From the NCBI RefSeq assembly GCF_000767615.3, contig NZ_CP009553.3, forward strand, positions 2,480,001-2,544,000: a DNA stretch of 64,000 nucleotides, written 5' to 3'. Positions 20,865-29,175 of this stretch are shown here, one piece after another (positions within the stretch are counted from its first letter, which is position 1; every line of letters begins with the position of its first letter). The DNA is from Pandoraea pnomenusa (lineage in GTDB: Bacteria; Pseudomonadota; Gammaproteobacteria; Burkholderiales; Burkholderiaceae). The translations under genes were made by a program, and so were the position numbers. The notes beneath the pieces were generated by a model. The model was not told where the DNA came from and searched no databases. It was given only the letters and a program-made list of their open reading frames with translations.

Positions 20865-23518
20865 TCCGCGATACGCTGGCGTCCGTGTACAAGCTTGGGC
20901 GCGAAATCGCGGCGCGTCGCCTGTCCGTGCCGCATCGACCGGACGGTCGCCCGCCCGGTGTGGTGCAATGGCTGCTCGCCGCGACGCTGCGGGCGCCGGA
21001 ACACCGCCTGTGGATCACGCGGCGGGGCGATCATGTCGTGGCGCGGCTGGCCATGCGGCTCGACGTGCGCCAACTCGACCAGTGGCGCGACTGGTGGCTG
21101 CGCGCACTGTTCCAGCCCCCGCGCAGCGGACGGCCCGACTACCCGGGGCGTGCCTTCGCGTGGATCAATGAGCGCGTCACGCAGCGACTCGACCTGCCCG
21201 TCGACGCGGGCTTCTGGAAGATGGTGCGGGCGCTGCTGTGGCGTCGCGCGGACCGGCGTCCGCCATTTCCGCCGTACTCCGCGTGGCTCGCATTTCGCGC
21301 CTGCAACGAACGCGCGCGGTTGTGGGTGGTGCAGACGCTCTTCGGCATTCCGCCCGACACGCCGGCACAACTCGCGCACCGATTCGACAAACAACTCGAG
21401 CGCGTCATGGCCTGGCGCCTGACCTCCACGATCGTTGCGCTGTTTGGGCTGATGGGCGTGTTCTGGATCGTGACCACGCCGTTCGATCCCTTCGAGCAGT
21501 TGTTGTTCTCGCTGTGCACACTCGCGCTGGCACTGGTATTTCGCCGTCTCGACAGCCAGTACTCGGTGCTGGTGCTGATCGGCCTGTCGCTGATCTCGAC
21601 GATTCGCTACGTGTGGTGGCGCCTGACGCAGTCGCTCGCGTTTGACACGCTGCCCGAGGCCATCGTCGGCTACACGCTTGTTGCCGCCGAAATGTACACA
21701 TGGATGATCTTGCTGTTCGGCTACATCCAGACCGTCTGGCCGTTGCATCGCCGTATCACGCCGCTGCCGCCGGACACGCGCCTCTGGCCAAGCGTTGACG
21801 TCTACATTCCGACCTACAACGAGGGGCTCGATGTGGTGCGCCCGACCGTGTATGCCGCATGCGGGATCGACTGGCCGCCGGAGAAACTCAACATCTATCT
21901 GCTCGACGACGGGCGTCGCGACGAGATGCGTCGGTTCGCCGAGCAGGCCGGCGTGCATTACGTCACGCGAGCGGACAATCGCCATGCCAAGGCGGGCAAT
22001 ATCAATCACGCGCTTGGCCAGACGCAGGGCGAGTTCATCGCGATCTTCGATTGCGATCACATCCCCGTGCGCTCCTTCCTGCAAACGACGATGGGCGCGT
22101 TTCTCAAGGACGAACGTTGTTCGCTCGTGCAGACCCCGCACCATTTCTTTTCCGACGATCCTTTCGAGCGCAACCTCGCCACGCGCGGTGCGGTGCCAAA
22201 CGAAGGGCGGCTTTTCTATGGCGTGGTGCAGGACGGCAACGACTTCTGGAACGCGTCGTTCTTCTGCGGCTCCTGCGCGGTGCTGCGCCGCACGGCACTC
22301 GATGAAGTCGGTGGCGTGGCCGTGGAGACCGTGACGGAGGACGCCCATACGGCGCTCAAGATGCACCGTCGTGGCTGGAATACCGTGTATCTGAAGGTGG
22401 TGCAGGCGGCGGGGCTGGCCACCGAGTCGCTCTCCGGGCACGTGGGGCAACGCATTCGTTGGGCCCGCGGCATGGCGCAGATCTTTCGCGTGGACAATCC
22501 GCTGTTCGGGCGCGGCCTGAAGTTCGGCCAGCGGATCTGTTACGCGAACGGCATGCTGCATTTCTTCTATGGCATTCCGCGTATTATTTTCCTGCTCGCC
22601 CCGATCTGCTACCTGTTCTTCGGTCTGCACATCGTGCAGGCCGCGGCGCTGAGCATTTGCGCCTATGTCCTGCCGCACATCGCCCATGCGAACATCGCGA
22701 ACTCGCGCATCCAGGGCAAATACCGTCATTCGTTCTGGTCGGATGTCTACGAGGCCGTACTGGCGTGGTACGTGGCGCTGCCGACCACGGTCGCGTTCAT
22801 CAATCCGCGCTATGGCAAGTTCAACGTGACGGCCAAGGGTGGGCTGATCGAGCAGAGCTTCTTCGACTGGAGCATCTCGAAACCCTATCTGGTGCTGCTG
22901 GGTTTCAACTTGCTGGGCTTTCTCGCCGGCATCGTCCGGTACTTCTACGGACCGTCGGGCGAGGGCGGGGCCCTGGGGTTCAATCTGGCGTGGGTGACGT
23001 TCAACCTGGCGGTGCTCGGAGCGGCTGTCGCGGTGGCAACGGAAGTCAGGCAGGTACGGCGCACGCACCGCGTGACGATACGCCTGCCCGCCACGCTCTA
23101 TCTGCCCGACGGCCGCGCGATGGCATGCCACACGCGAGACTTCTCGGGCGGCGGTCTGGCGCTGCAATTGCCGGTAGCGCTGAACTTGACGGCCGGTACC
23201 GAGGCGCAGGTGGCGCTCACGCGCGGCGAAACCGAATACGGCTTTCCGGTAAGCGTGGTCGGCGCGCGAGGACATGACCTGTTCCTTGCCTTCTTGCCTC
23301 TCACGCCGGAGCAGGACAAGCATTTGGTGCAATTCACCTTCGGGCGTGCCGACGCGTGGCGCGACTGGGACGCGGAGCGCACGCGCGACGAGCCGATCAA
23401 GGCGCTTTTCGAAATGCTGGCGATGGGCCTGCGGGGCTATCAGGTGCTGGCGAACTATTTGCTGAGCAAACTGGTGACTCGCTGGCAGAATCGTCTGCGC
23501 GGCGCACGTCATACGTGA
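20861..23518 (+). CDS. bcsA: cellulose synthase catalytic subunit (UDP-forming) BcsA
   Basis: 885 residues. It polymerises UDP-glucose and moves the glucan across the inner membrane. Family 2 glycosyltransferase residues are complete: Asp in LLDDGRRDEM (near 349), DCD in IFDCDHIPV (near 397), the catalytic TED in VTEDAHTALK (near 492), and QRIRWARG (near 531), the QxxRW clamp. FFCGS precedes TED. Several membrane helices flank the domain. A C-terminal PilZ domain has RRTHR (near 733) and DFSGGG (near 760), so c-di-GMP binding and activation are expected. The N-terminus (about 150 residues before the first helix) is longer than in Rhodobacter BcsA and similar to the enterobacterial type. Confidence 0.97.
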   Translation: MIRDTLASVYKLGREIAARRLSVPHRPDGRPPGVVQWLLAATLRAPEHRLWITRRGDHVVARLAMRLDVRQLDQWRDWWLRALFQPPRSGRPDYPGRAFAWINERVTQRLDLPVDAGFWKMVRALLWRRADRRPPFPPYSAWLAFRACNERARLWVVQTLFGIPPDTPAQLAHRFDKQLERVMAWRLTSTIVALFGLMGVFWIVTTPFDPFEQLLFSLCTLALALVFRRLDSQYSVLVLIGLSLISTIRYVWWRLTQSLAFDTLPEAIVGYTLVAAEMYTWMILLFGYIQTVWPLHRRITPLPPDTRLWPSVDVYIPTYNEGLDVVRPTVYAACGIDWPPEKLNIYLLDDGRRDEMRRFAEQAGVHYVTRADNRHAKAGNINHALGQTQGEFIAIFDCDHIPVRSFLQTTMGAFLKDERCSLVQTPHHFFSDDPFERNLATRGAVPNEGRLFYGVVQDGNDFWNASFFCGSCAVLRRTALDEVGGVAVETVTEDAHTALKMHRRGWNTVYLKVVQAAGLATESLSGHVGQRIRWARGMAQIFRVDNPLFGRGLKFGQRICYANGMLHFFYGIPRIIFLLAPICYLFFGLHIVQAAALSICAYVLPHIAHANIANSRIQGKYRHSFWSDVYEAVLAWYVALPTTVAFINPRYGKFNVTAKGGLIEQSFFDWSISKPYLVLLGFNLLGFLAGIVRYFYGPSGEGGALGFNLAWVTFNLAVLGAAVAVATEVRQVRRTHRVTIRLPATLYLPDGRAMACHTRDFSGGGLALQLPVALNLTAGTEAQVALTRGETEYGFPVSVVGARGHDLFLAFLPLTPEQDKHLVQFTFGRADAWRDWDAERTRDEPIKALFEMLAMGLRGYQVLANYLLSKLVTRWQNRLRGARHT

Positions 23519-23530
23519 GGAAATCCCACG

Positions 23531-25165
23531 ATGGGTATCTGGAACCTCTATTTCATTCTCAAGCTGTTGCTGCTGTGGGCGGGCATCATCGGCTTCCATG
23601 TGCTGCCGAACCTCGTCTTGGCGCTGTTGCTCGCGATTCGCCTGCGGCCACGCTGGGCGCGCATCACCCGGCAGGTCATTGCCATTCCGGTGGGCGCGGC
23701 ATTGCTTTACTACGACTCGAACCTGCCGCCGTTCGGCCGCTTCATCGAACAGCTGCCCGCGCTGCTGCAGTTCCGCTTCTCCTACATCGTCGAGTTGCTC
23801 GGGCGCTTCGTTTCCGCGCGTGACTGGCTGCTGCTGGCCATCCTGCTGCTTGTCTACTGGATCGTGAATCGTTGGGTGCGAGTGACGACGTTCGTGCTGC
23901 TCGCGCTGCTGATCGTGCCCGGCATGCTGCGCGTGAGCTCGCTCGTGTCGGTTCCGCCGGTGGTGGCCGCGCAGGGCGATACCGCGGCGGTGGCGACCGG
24001 CCCGGCCGCGGACGCGAACGGCGCCGCGGCGACGACGGGCGAGTTCGTTGTCGGCGACGGCGAGGTGCCTCCGGGCCCCACGCCGAACGCGGCGCTCAGC
24101 AGCTTCTATGCACGTGAGCTCACCCGCTCGGTCTCGTTGCCGGCCCAGGCGGGCGCGGGGCCCGACTACGACATCATCTTCCTGCACATCTGCTCGCTCG
24201 CGCAGGACGATCTGGACGTCGACAATCTGGAAAACCAGCCGCTGCTCTCGCGCTTCGATTTCATCTTCAAGAACTTCAACTCGGCGGCGAGCTACAGCGG
24301 ACCGGCGGCCATCCGCGTATTGCGCGCCGGCTGCGGTCAACCGACGCACAAGGCGCTGTACGACCCGGCAGGCCCGCAATGCTATGTCATGAGCGATTTG
24401 AAGAATCTCGGCTTCACGCCCTCGCTCGCCATGAACCACGACGGGCACTTCGACAATTTCATGCAGGAGGTGCAGCAAAACTTCAATGTGCCGGGCGTCG
24501 CACCGTTCGACAACACGCACACCCGCGTGTCCATGCGCGCCTTCGACGAAACCCCGATCCGCTCCGACGGCGACGTGCTGCAAGCGTGGTGGAAACAACG
24601 CACCGCGATGCCGGACAAGCGCGTGGCGCTCTACTACAACACGATCTCGCTGCACGACGGCAATCGTCTCGAAGGCTCGAAGCTCTCGAGCGTGCAGAGT
24701 TACCCGATTCGCGCAAAGGCCATGTTCGACGACTTTGGCCAGTTCATCGACACCATCGAGAAGTCGGGGCGCAAGGCGATCGTCGTGTTCGTGCCCGAAC
24801 ATGGGGCGGCACTGCGCGGCAGCAAGCTGCAGATTTCCGGCATGCGCGAGATTCCGCTGCCCGAAATCACCCATGTGCCGGTGGCGGTCAAGCTGGTGGG
24901 CTTCGGCGCCGGCGCGACGGCCTCGCATGGCAGGCCGATCGCGATCTCCACGCCCACGAGTTATCTGGCGCTCATGACGCTTGTCTCGCATCTCGTCGCG
25001 AACAACCCCTTCGCGGGCGCGCCCGACCTGGCGCCTTACGCCAACGATTTGCCACAGACAGCCTTCGTGTCGGAAAACGAACAGACAACCGTCATGAAGT
25101 ACGGCGGCAAGATCATGATTCGCGGCGTGGATGGCGTCTGGCTCGATCTGAAATCCGTCGAGTAG
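23531..25165 (+). CDS. bcsG: cellulose phosphoethanolamine transferase BcsG
   Basis: 544 residues. N-terminal membrane helices occupy about residues 8-140, followed by a linker rich in Ala/Pro/Thr and a periplasmic alkaline-phosphatase-like domain. BcsG moves phosphoethanolamine from phosphatidylethanolamine to cellulose. Key parts are visible: the zinc-ligand Cys in FLHICSLAQDDL (near 220), the nucleophile block NFNSAASYSGPA (near 247-258), and the Glu-His zinc ligands in FVPEHGAAL (near 422). GAGGAA precedes the ATG, 12 bases after bcsA. Neither bcsE nor bcsF, its usual partners, is recognisable in the window. All catalytic elements are present, so pEtN-cellulose is the predicted product. 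Confidence 0.92.
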   Translation: MGIWNLYFILKLLLLWAGIIGFHVLPNLVLALLLAIRLRPRWARITRQVIAIPVGAALLYYDSNLPPFGRFIEQLPALLQFRFSYIVELLGRFVSARDWLLLAILLLVYWIVNRWVRVTTFVLLALLIVPGMLRVSSLVSVPPVVAAQGDTAAVATGPAADANGAAATTGEFVVGDGEVPPGPTPNAALSSFYARELTRSVSLPAQAGAGPDYDIIFLHICSLAQDDLDVDNLENQPLLSRFDFIFKNFNSAASYSGPAAIRVLRAGCGQPTHKALYDPAGPQCYVMSDLKNLGFTPSLAMNHDGHFDNFMQEVQQNFNVPGVAPFDNTHTRVSMRAFDETPIRSDGDVLQAWWKQRTAMPDKRVALYYNTISLHDGNRLEGSKLSSVQSYPIRAKAMFDDFGQFIDTIEKSGRKAIVVFVPEHGAALRGSKLQISGMREIPLPEITHVPVAVKLVGFGAGATASHGRPIAISTPTSYLALMTLVSHLVANNPFAGAPDLAPYANDLPQTAFVSENEQTTVMKYGGKIMIRGVDGVWLDLKSVE

Positions 25166-25313
25166 CGCTCAAGCGGTCCTTGAACCGCTCGCACACCGGT
25201 TTGCCCGGAATCGCGCATACTGTGCGTCTTGCCCGAGCGTGCTCGCCCGGGCGCGTGCGCGCGGACGGTACCGCGCAGTACCATCGCCAGAACCGAACCT
25301 TCCGGGAGTTACC

Positions 25314-26309
25314 GTGCAATACACGAAATTCGGCCGCACCGGCCTGACCGTTTCCCGCCTGTGCCTGGGGACCATGACGTTCGGTCTCCAGACCGAAGAG
25401 GCGGCAAGCCACGCCATCCTCGATCGCGCTACCGACGCGGGCGTGAACTTTATCGACGTCGCCGACGTTTACCCGCTCGGCGCCGACACGTCGCTGGCAG
25501 GCCGTACCGAGGAGATCGTCGGCCGCTGGCTCAAGGGGCGGCGCGACAAGTTCATCGTGGCCACGAAAGCCTGCGGCCAGATGGGGCCGTCGCCGTGGGA
25601 CAAGGGGGCATCGCGCAAGCACCTGCTCGACGCGATCGACGCCTCGCTGGCCCGTCTGGGAACGGATTACGTCGATCTGTATCAACTGCACTCCGACGAC
25701 ACGGAAACCCCCATCGACGAGACGCTCGAAGCCCTCGATACCATCGTGAAGTCGGGCAAGGCGCGCTACATCGGCGTGTCGAACTATCTGGCGTATCGTC
25801 TCGCCCGGGCGTTGGGCCGCGCCGACGTGCTGCGCGCGACGCGTTTCGTTTCGGTGCAACCGCGCTACAACCTGCTGTTCCGCCAGATCGAACGCGAACT
25901 GCTGCCGCTCGCGAGCGAGGAAGGTCTTGCCGTGATTCCCTACAATCCGCTCGCCGGTGGGCTGCTCACGGGCAAGTATCGTCACGACGCCGCGCCCAAC
26001 GAGGGCCGTTTCACCGCAACGGTCGGCAAGGCCGGCGCGATGTACCAGCAGCGCTACTGGCATGAGCGCGAGTTCGAGACCATCGAAGCGCTCAAGGGCA
26101 TCGCGAAAGACGCCGGCGAGTCGCTCACGCGACTGTCGCTCGCCTGGGTGCTGGCCAATCCGGTCGTCACCTCGGCCATCATCGGTGCGAGTCGCGTCGA
26201 CCAGTTGAGCGAGACGCTCGGCACCATCGATTACGCCCTCGACCCGGCGCTCAAAGCGAAGCTCGATGACGCCTCGCACGCGTATCGCTGGGGCGACGCA
26301 GCGCGCTAA
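25314..26309 (+). CDS. aldo/keto reductase
   Basis: 331 residues from a GTG start with GGGAG upstream. The reading frame is open further upstream but the family N-terminus is VQYTKFGRTGLTVSRLCLG. It is an NADPH-dependent TIM-barrel aldo/keto reductase, closest in style to the YajO/Tas group. The tetrad is visible: Asp in NFIDVADVYPLG (with Tyr 4 later), Lys in FIVATKACG, and His in LYQLHSDDTE. A C-terminal cofactor motif SAIIGASRVDQL is present near 295. It lies about 150 bases after bcsG. A weak 6-bp hairpin without a T-run at 25172-25189 may mark the end of the bcs operon. The substrate is unknown. Confidence 0.87.
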   Translation: MQYTKFGRTGLTVSRLCLGTMTFGLQTEEAASHAILDRATDAGVNFIDVADVYPLGADTSLAGRTEEIVGRWLKGRRDKFIVATKACGQMGPSPWDKGASRKHLLDAIDASLARLGTDYVDLYQLHSDDTETPIDETLEALDTIVKSGKARYIGVSNYLAYRLARALGRADVLRATRFVSVQPRYNLLFRQIERELLPLASEEGLAVIPYNPLAGGLLTGKYRHDAAPNEGRFTATVGKAGAMYQQRYWHEREFETIEALKGIAKDAGESLTRLSLAWVLANPVVTSAIIGASRVDQLSETLGTIDYALDPALKAKLDDASHAYRWGDAAR

Positions 26310-26585
26310 AGCGAGATGACGTGCCATCGCGTGCCATCGGGCTGCATCACGCGCCATGGCGCGCGATGCAGCCCGATGAAGCACGATGAAGCACGATGTC
26401 GGGCCGTGAGCGGCCGTCGTGCGGAGACACGGTTCGCTGTTTTCCGATCCGCGCCGGCGCTGGCTCGCGCCACGCTGGCGCAGGTCGGTCATCGGGCGGT
26501 ATAGTGGAAACATCGCGCGGCCGGTTTGCCAGTCGAAACCCTCGGGTGCGTGCGATTTTTCGTCACTTTCCACGCGAGGCCTTCC
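26310..26585. other. intergenic region rich in 10-bp repeats around a 44-nt palindrome
   Basis: 276 bp between the aldo/keto reductase and the stress-protein gene. It contains a tandem GTGCCATCGC/GTGCCATCGG (26321-26340), the large palindrome listed separately, and a tandem CGATGAAGCA x2 followed by CGATG (26374-26398). Further on, TATAGT at about 26500 could be a -10 element for the downstream gene. Confidence 0.6.
26335..26378. repeat. 44-nt near-perfect palindrome
   Basis: The sequence is symmetric about 26356/26357 (centre CCATGG), with 21 of 22 base pairs matched. The only mismatch is A26349 against C26364. The arms run CATCGGGCTGCATC outward-in, then the GCGC-rich centre. No T-run follows on either strand, so a classical terminator is unlikely. 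It could be a REP-like element, a recombination or protein-binding site, or a cruciform-forming transcript end. Confidence 0.8.
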
Positions 26586-27524
26586 ATGACAAAACGCATC
26601 CTGCTGGCCACCGACGGTAGCGAGTCGTCGCGCCGGGCGTTGCGCGAGGCCGCCGCCTTTGCCCGCAAGGGCGACGTGATTCGCGTCATTCATACCGTCG
26701 AAGATCCCGTGACGCTGCTCACGTCGGCCTTCGGCAAACTCATCGATCTGGAACAGGTGCGCCGGGACATGCAGCGCGAGGGCGAGGAGCATCTCGCCCG
26801 CGCGGTGCTGTACCTGCGCGAAGAGGGATTCGACGACGCGCAGGCGCACCTGATCGATCTGCGAACGACGGGCGAGACAGTGCCCGAAGCCATCAGGCGC
26901 GAAGCCATCGAGTGTGGCGCCGACATCATCGTCGTTGGCACGCACGGCCGCAGCGGTGTGCGGCGTGCCATGCTGGGCAGCGTGGCCGAACAGATCCTGC
27001 GCAGCGCCGAAGTGCCGGTGATGCTCGTTGCCGGCGAGGCGCGTCCGCATGCGCCACTGCGTGCCGGCGGGCACTATGAACAGATCCTCGTCGCGCTGGA
27101 CGACAGTGAGACGTCGCGCCGCGCTTTCGACTATGCGCTGTCGCTCGCGCGCACCCATGGCGCATTGCTGCGCGTGGTGCACGTGCTCGATCTACCGGGC
27201 CCGTTCATCGCCGGCTTCGACCCGGAGCCGTTGCTCCATGCGGTACGCGCGGTCGGCGACCAGGTGCGCAACTGGGCGCGACAACGGATGCATGAAGCGG
27301 GCGTGCCGGGCGAGGTGGAAATGCGGGAGATTCAGCCGGTTGGCGAAGGGGTGGCCGATCAGATCATCGCCTCGGGCAAGGATGCCGACGTCGATCTGAT
27401 CGTGCTTGGCACGCATGGACGGCGCGGTTTCCGGCGCTTCGCGCTGGGCAGCGTGGCCGAGGAAACCGCCCGCAACGCGGGTCGGCCGGTGTTGTTGTTG
27501 CCCGCCCACGCGAGTCATGTCTGA
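26586..27524 (+). CDS. tandem-domain universal stress protein
   Basis: 312 residues made of two UspA domains (about 1-150 and 165-312). Each carries the ATP-binding pattern GxxGxxxxxxxxxGS: GTHGRSGVRRAMLGSVAEQI in the first domain and GTHGRRGFRRFALGSVAEET in the second. Both are of the ATP-binding subtype. It begins MTKRILLATDGSESS, a standard USP start, with GCGAGG upstream, although the frame is open from 26526. Tandem USPs are often induced by low oxygen or nutrient stress. No FNR box is evident in the upstream 276 bp. Confidence 0.9.
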   Translation: MTKRILLATDGSESSRRALREAAAFARKGDVIRVIHTVEDPVTLLTSAFGKLIDLEQVRRDMQREGEEHLARAVLYLREEGFDDAQAHLIDLRTTGETVPEAIRREAIECGADIIVVGTHGRSGVRRAMLGSVAEQILRSAEVPVMLVAGEARPHAPLRAGGHYEQILVALDDSETSRRAFDYALSLARTHGALLRVVHVLDLPGPFIAGFDPEPLLHAVRAVGDQVRNWARQRMHEAGVPGEVEMREIQPVGEGVADQIIASGKDADVDLIVLGTHGRRGFRRFALGSVAEETARNAGRPVLLLPAHASHV

Positions 27525-27566
27525 CATGACTGGCATGCAGGGCGGGCCGGCGGTCCGGGCGGTCCG

Positions 27567-27580
27567 GGGGCTTCGGCCCC
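27567..27580. terminator. GGGGC-TTCG-GCCCC tetraloop hairpin between convergent genes
   Basis: A 5-bp GC stem with a UUCG loop in the 105 bp between the convergent stress-protein and flavoprotein genes, preceded by a direct repeat GCGGTCCGG x2. There is no T-run, so if it acts on transcript ends it is as a stability or pausing element rather than an intrinsic terminator. Confidence 0.3.
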
Positions 27581-27629
27581 GTGCCGCAACGTCTGAGCGC
27601 GTCGCGGCGTCAGGGCAAGGCAACGCGCT

Positions 27630-28895
27630 TCAGGCGGTCGGGCCGAGTTCGGCGAGCAGCGTCTTGAGCGGCGTCGCGGCATCGGCCAGACGAGCGGGGT
27701 CGATGACCGCGCGACGGCCGACCAGTTCGCGAGCGGCCAGAAACTCCTGCGCACGGTTGATGCTTGCCGCTGCAACCATGGCGCCGTCGCGCAGATAGAA
27801 CAGCATGAACACCGCCGCGCCCTGTGCATCCGGCAAACGGCGCTCGACGACGGCATCGTGACCCTCTGTCATGCCGACCATCTGCAACTTCGCATTGAAT
27901 TGATCCGACCAGAACCACGGCTCGGTGGCAACGGCCTTCGGCGTTTCGCCATGGACCACGCTCGCGGCCACCTTGGCCATTTCGCTGGCGCTGGGCACTG
28001 ACTCCAGTCGAATGCGGCGGCCCAGGGCCGGGTGCGCGTGATGCGCGCAGTCGCCCACGGCGAGAATCGCCGGGTCGCTCGTGCGGGCGAATTCGTCGAC
28101 GACGATGCCGTTGTCGACCTGCAAACCGGCGGCCTGCGCCAGCTCGGTGTTGGGGATCAGGCCGATGCCTACGACGACCACGTCCGCCGGCAGGCGCTTC
28201 TCGCCGGCGACAACCGCCACGACGTTGCCCGATGCATCCCGCTCCAGCGCGGTGACGCCGACACCGGTTTGCACGTCCACGCCGTTGTCGCGATGCAGCG
28301 TGGCGAAGAAGCCGGCCAGGTCGGCTTCCGCCACACGGGCGAGCAGACGCGGGGCAGCCTCCAGGAGGGTCACCGACGTACCGGCCTTGACGGCGCTGGC
28401 CGCCACTTCCAGACCGATATAGCCGCCGCCGACCACCACGACGCGCTTGCCGGGGGTGAGCGCCTCGCGCAGGCGCTGCGCGTCGGCGATGTTGCGCAGG
28501 TAATGGACATTCGGCGCCTGAGCGCCCGGCAGCGGCAGCGCACGGACCCGCCCGCCCAGCGCGAGCACCAGATGGTCATAGCGGAGTGTCTCGCCGTCAT
28601 CGAACGTCACGGTGCGTGCGGCGCGGTCGATGGCGGTGGCCGTCACGCCCAGCCGCACATCGATCTCTGCCTTCTCCCAGGCATCTGCCGGACGAATCAG
28701 CAAACTGGCTTCGTCGGCCTGACCGGCCAGAAACGCCTTCGAGAGCGGCGGGCGGCGATACGGCAGGTGCGTTTCGCTGCCCGCAAGGACGATGCGGCCA
28801 GAGTAGCCGAGTTGGCGCAGGGCGAGGGCGGTTTCGCCGCCAGCCTGGCCGGCGCCGAGAATGACGGTGGTGGAAATGGCTTCGGACATGGACAT
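27630..28895 (-). CDS. FAD-dependent ferredoxin/rubredoxin reductase-like oxidoreductase
   Basis: 421 residues. The FAD-binding motif is VILGAGQAGGETALAL near residue 11, the NAD(P)H motif VVVVGGGYIGLEVAASA near 150, and the second FAD motif ILAVGDCAHH near 280, followed by a reductase C-terminal domain. This is the architecture of the ferredoxin reductase components of Rieske dioxygenase and P450 systems. No dioxygenase, ferredoxin or P450 gene is nearby, so its redox partner is elsewhere. The frame is open to 29177, but MSMSEAISTT at 28895 is the natural start; the ribosome binding site there is poor. It is divergent from the MFS transporter gene. Confidence 0.85.
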   Translation of the reverse strand: MSMSEAISTTVILGAGQAGGETALALRQLGYSGRIVLAGSETHLPYRRPPLSKAFLAGQADEASLLIRPADAWEKAEIDVRLGVTATAIDRAARTVTFDDGETLRYDHLVLALGGRVRALPLPGAQAPNVHYLRNIADAQRLREALTPGKRVVVVGGGYIGLEVAASAVKAGTSVTLLEAAPRLLARVAEADLAGFFATLHRDNGVDVQTGVGVTALERDASGNVVAVVAGEKRLPADVVVVGIGLIPNTELAQAAGLQVDNGIVVDEFARTSDPAILAVGDCAHHAHPALGRRIRLESVPSASEMAKVAASVVHGETPKAVATEPWFWSDQFNAKLQMVGMTEGHDAVVERRLPDAQGAAVFMLFYLRDGAMVAAASINRAQEFLAARELVGRRAVIDPARLADAATPLKTLLAELGPTA

Positions 28896-29175
28896 GAGAG
28901 CTGAAGAATTCGGCCGCCAGTGTAATGCATCGGCGCATCGGTGGCGTCCCGGATACCGCCAAGACAGCATTTGCGCGCGATGCACCGGAGGCATTCGATA
29001 CCCGCGATCATTCCGCCGCGCCAGGCCGAGTCCGCGTGTTATGACAGATAAAACCTTCGTCGCAAAGGTGTCGTTCCAGTGTTCATGCGGGTTTGCGGCC
29101 CGTCTTGCATTCCCATGCGGATTCAGGAGTAGAGTGAATTCGTCGCGCAATACTGCCGCCGATGAAGGAGACACC

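Noticed and set aside
20690..24991. A 1433-codon open frame on the minus strand across bcsQ, bcsA and bcsG
   Set aside because: It is antisense to clearly conserved catalytic proteins, is rich in His/Arg/Gln as GC-rich shadow frames are, and has no recognisable domain.
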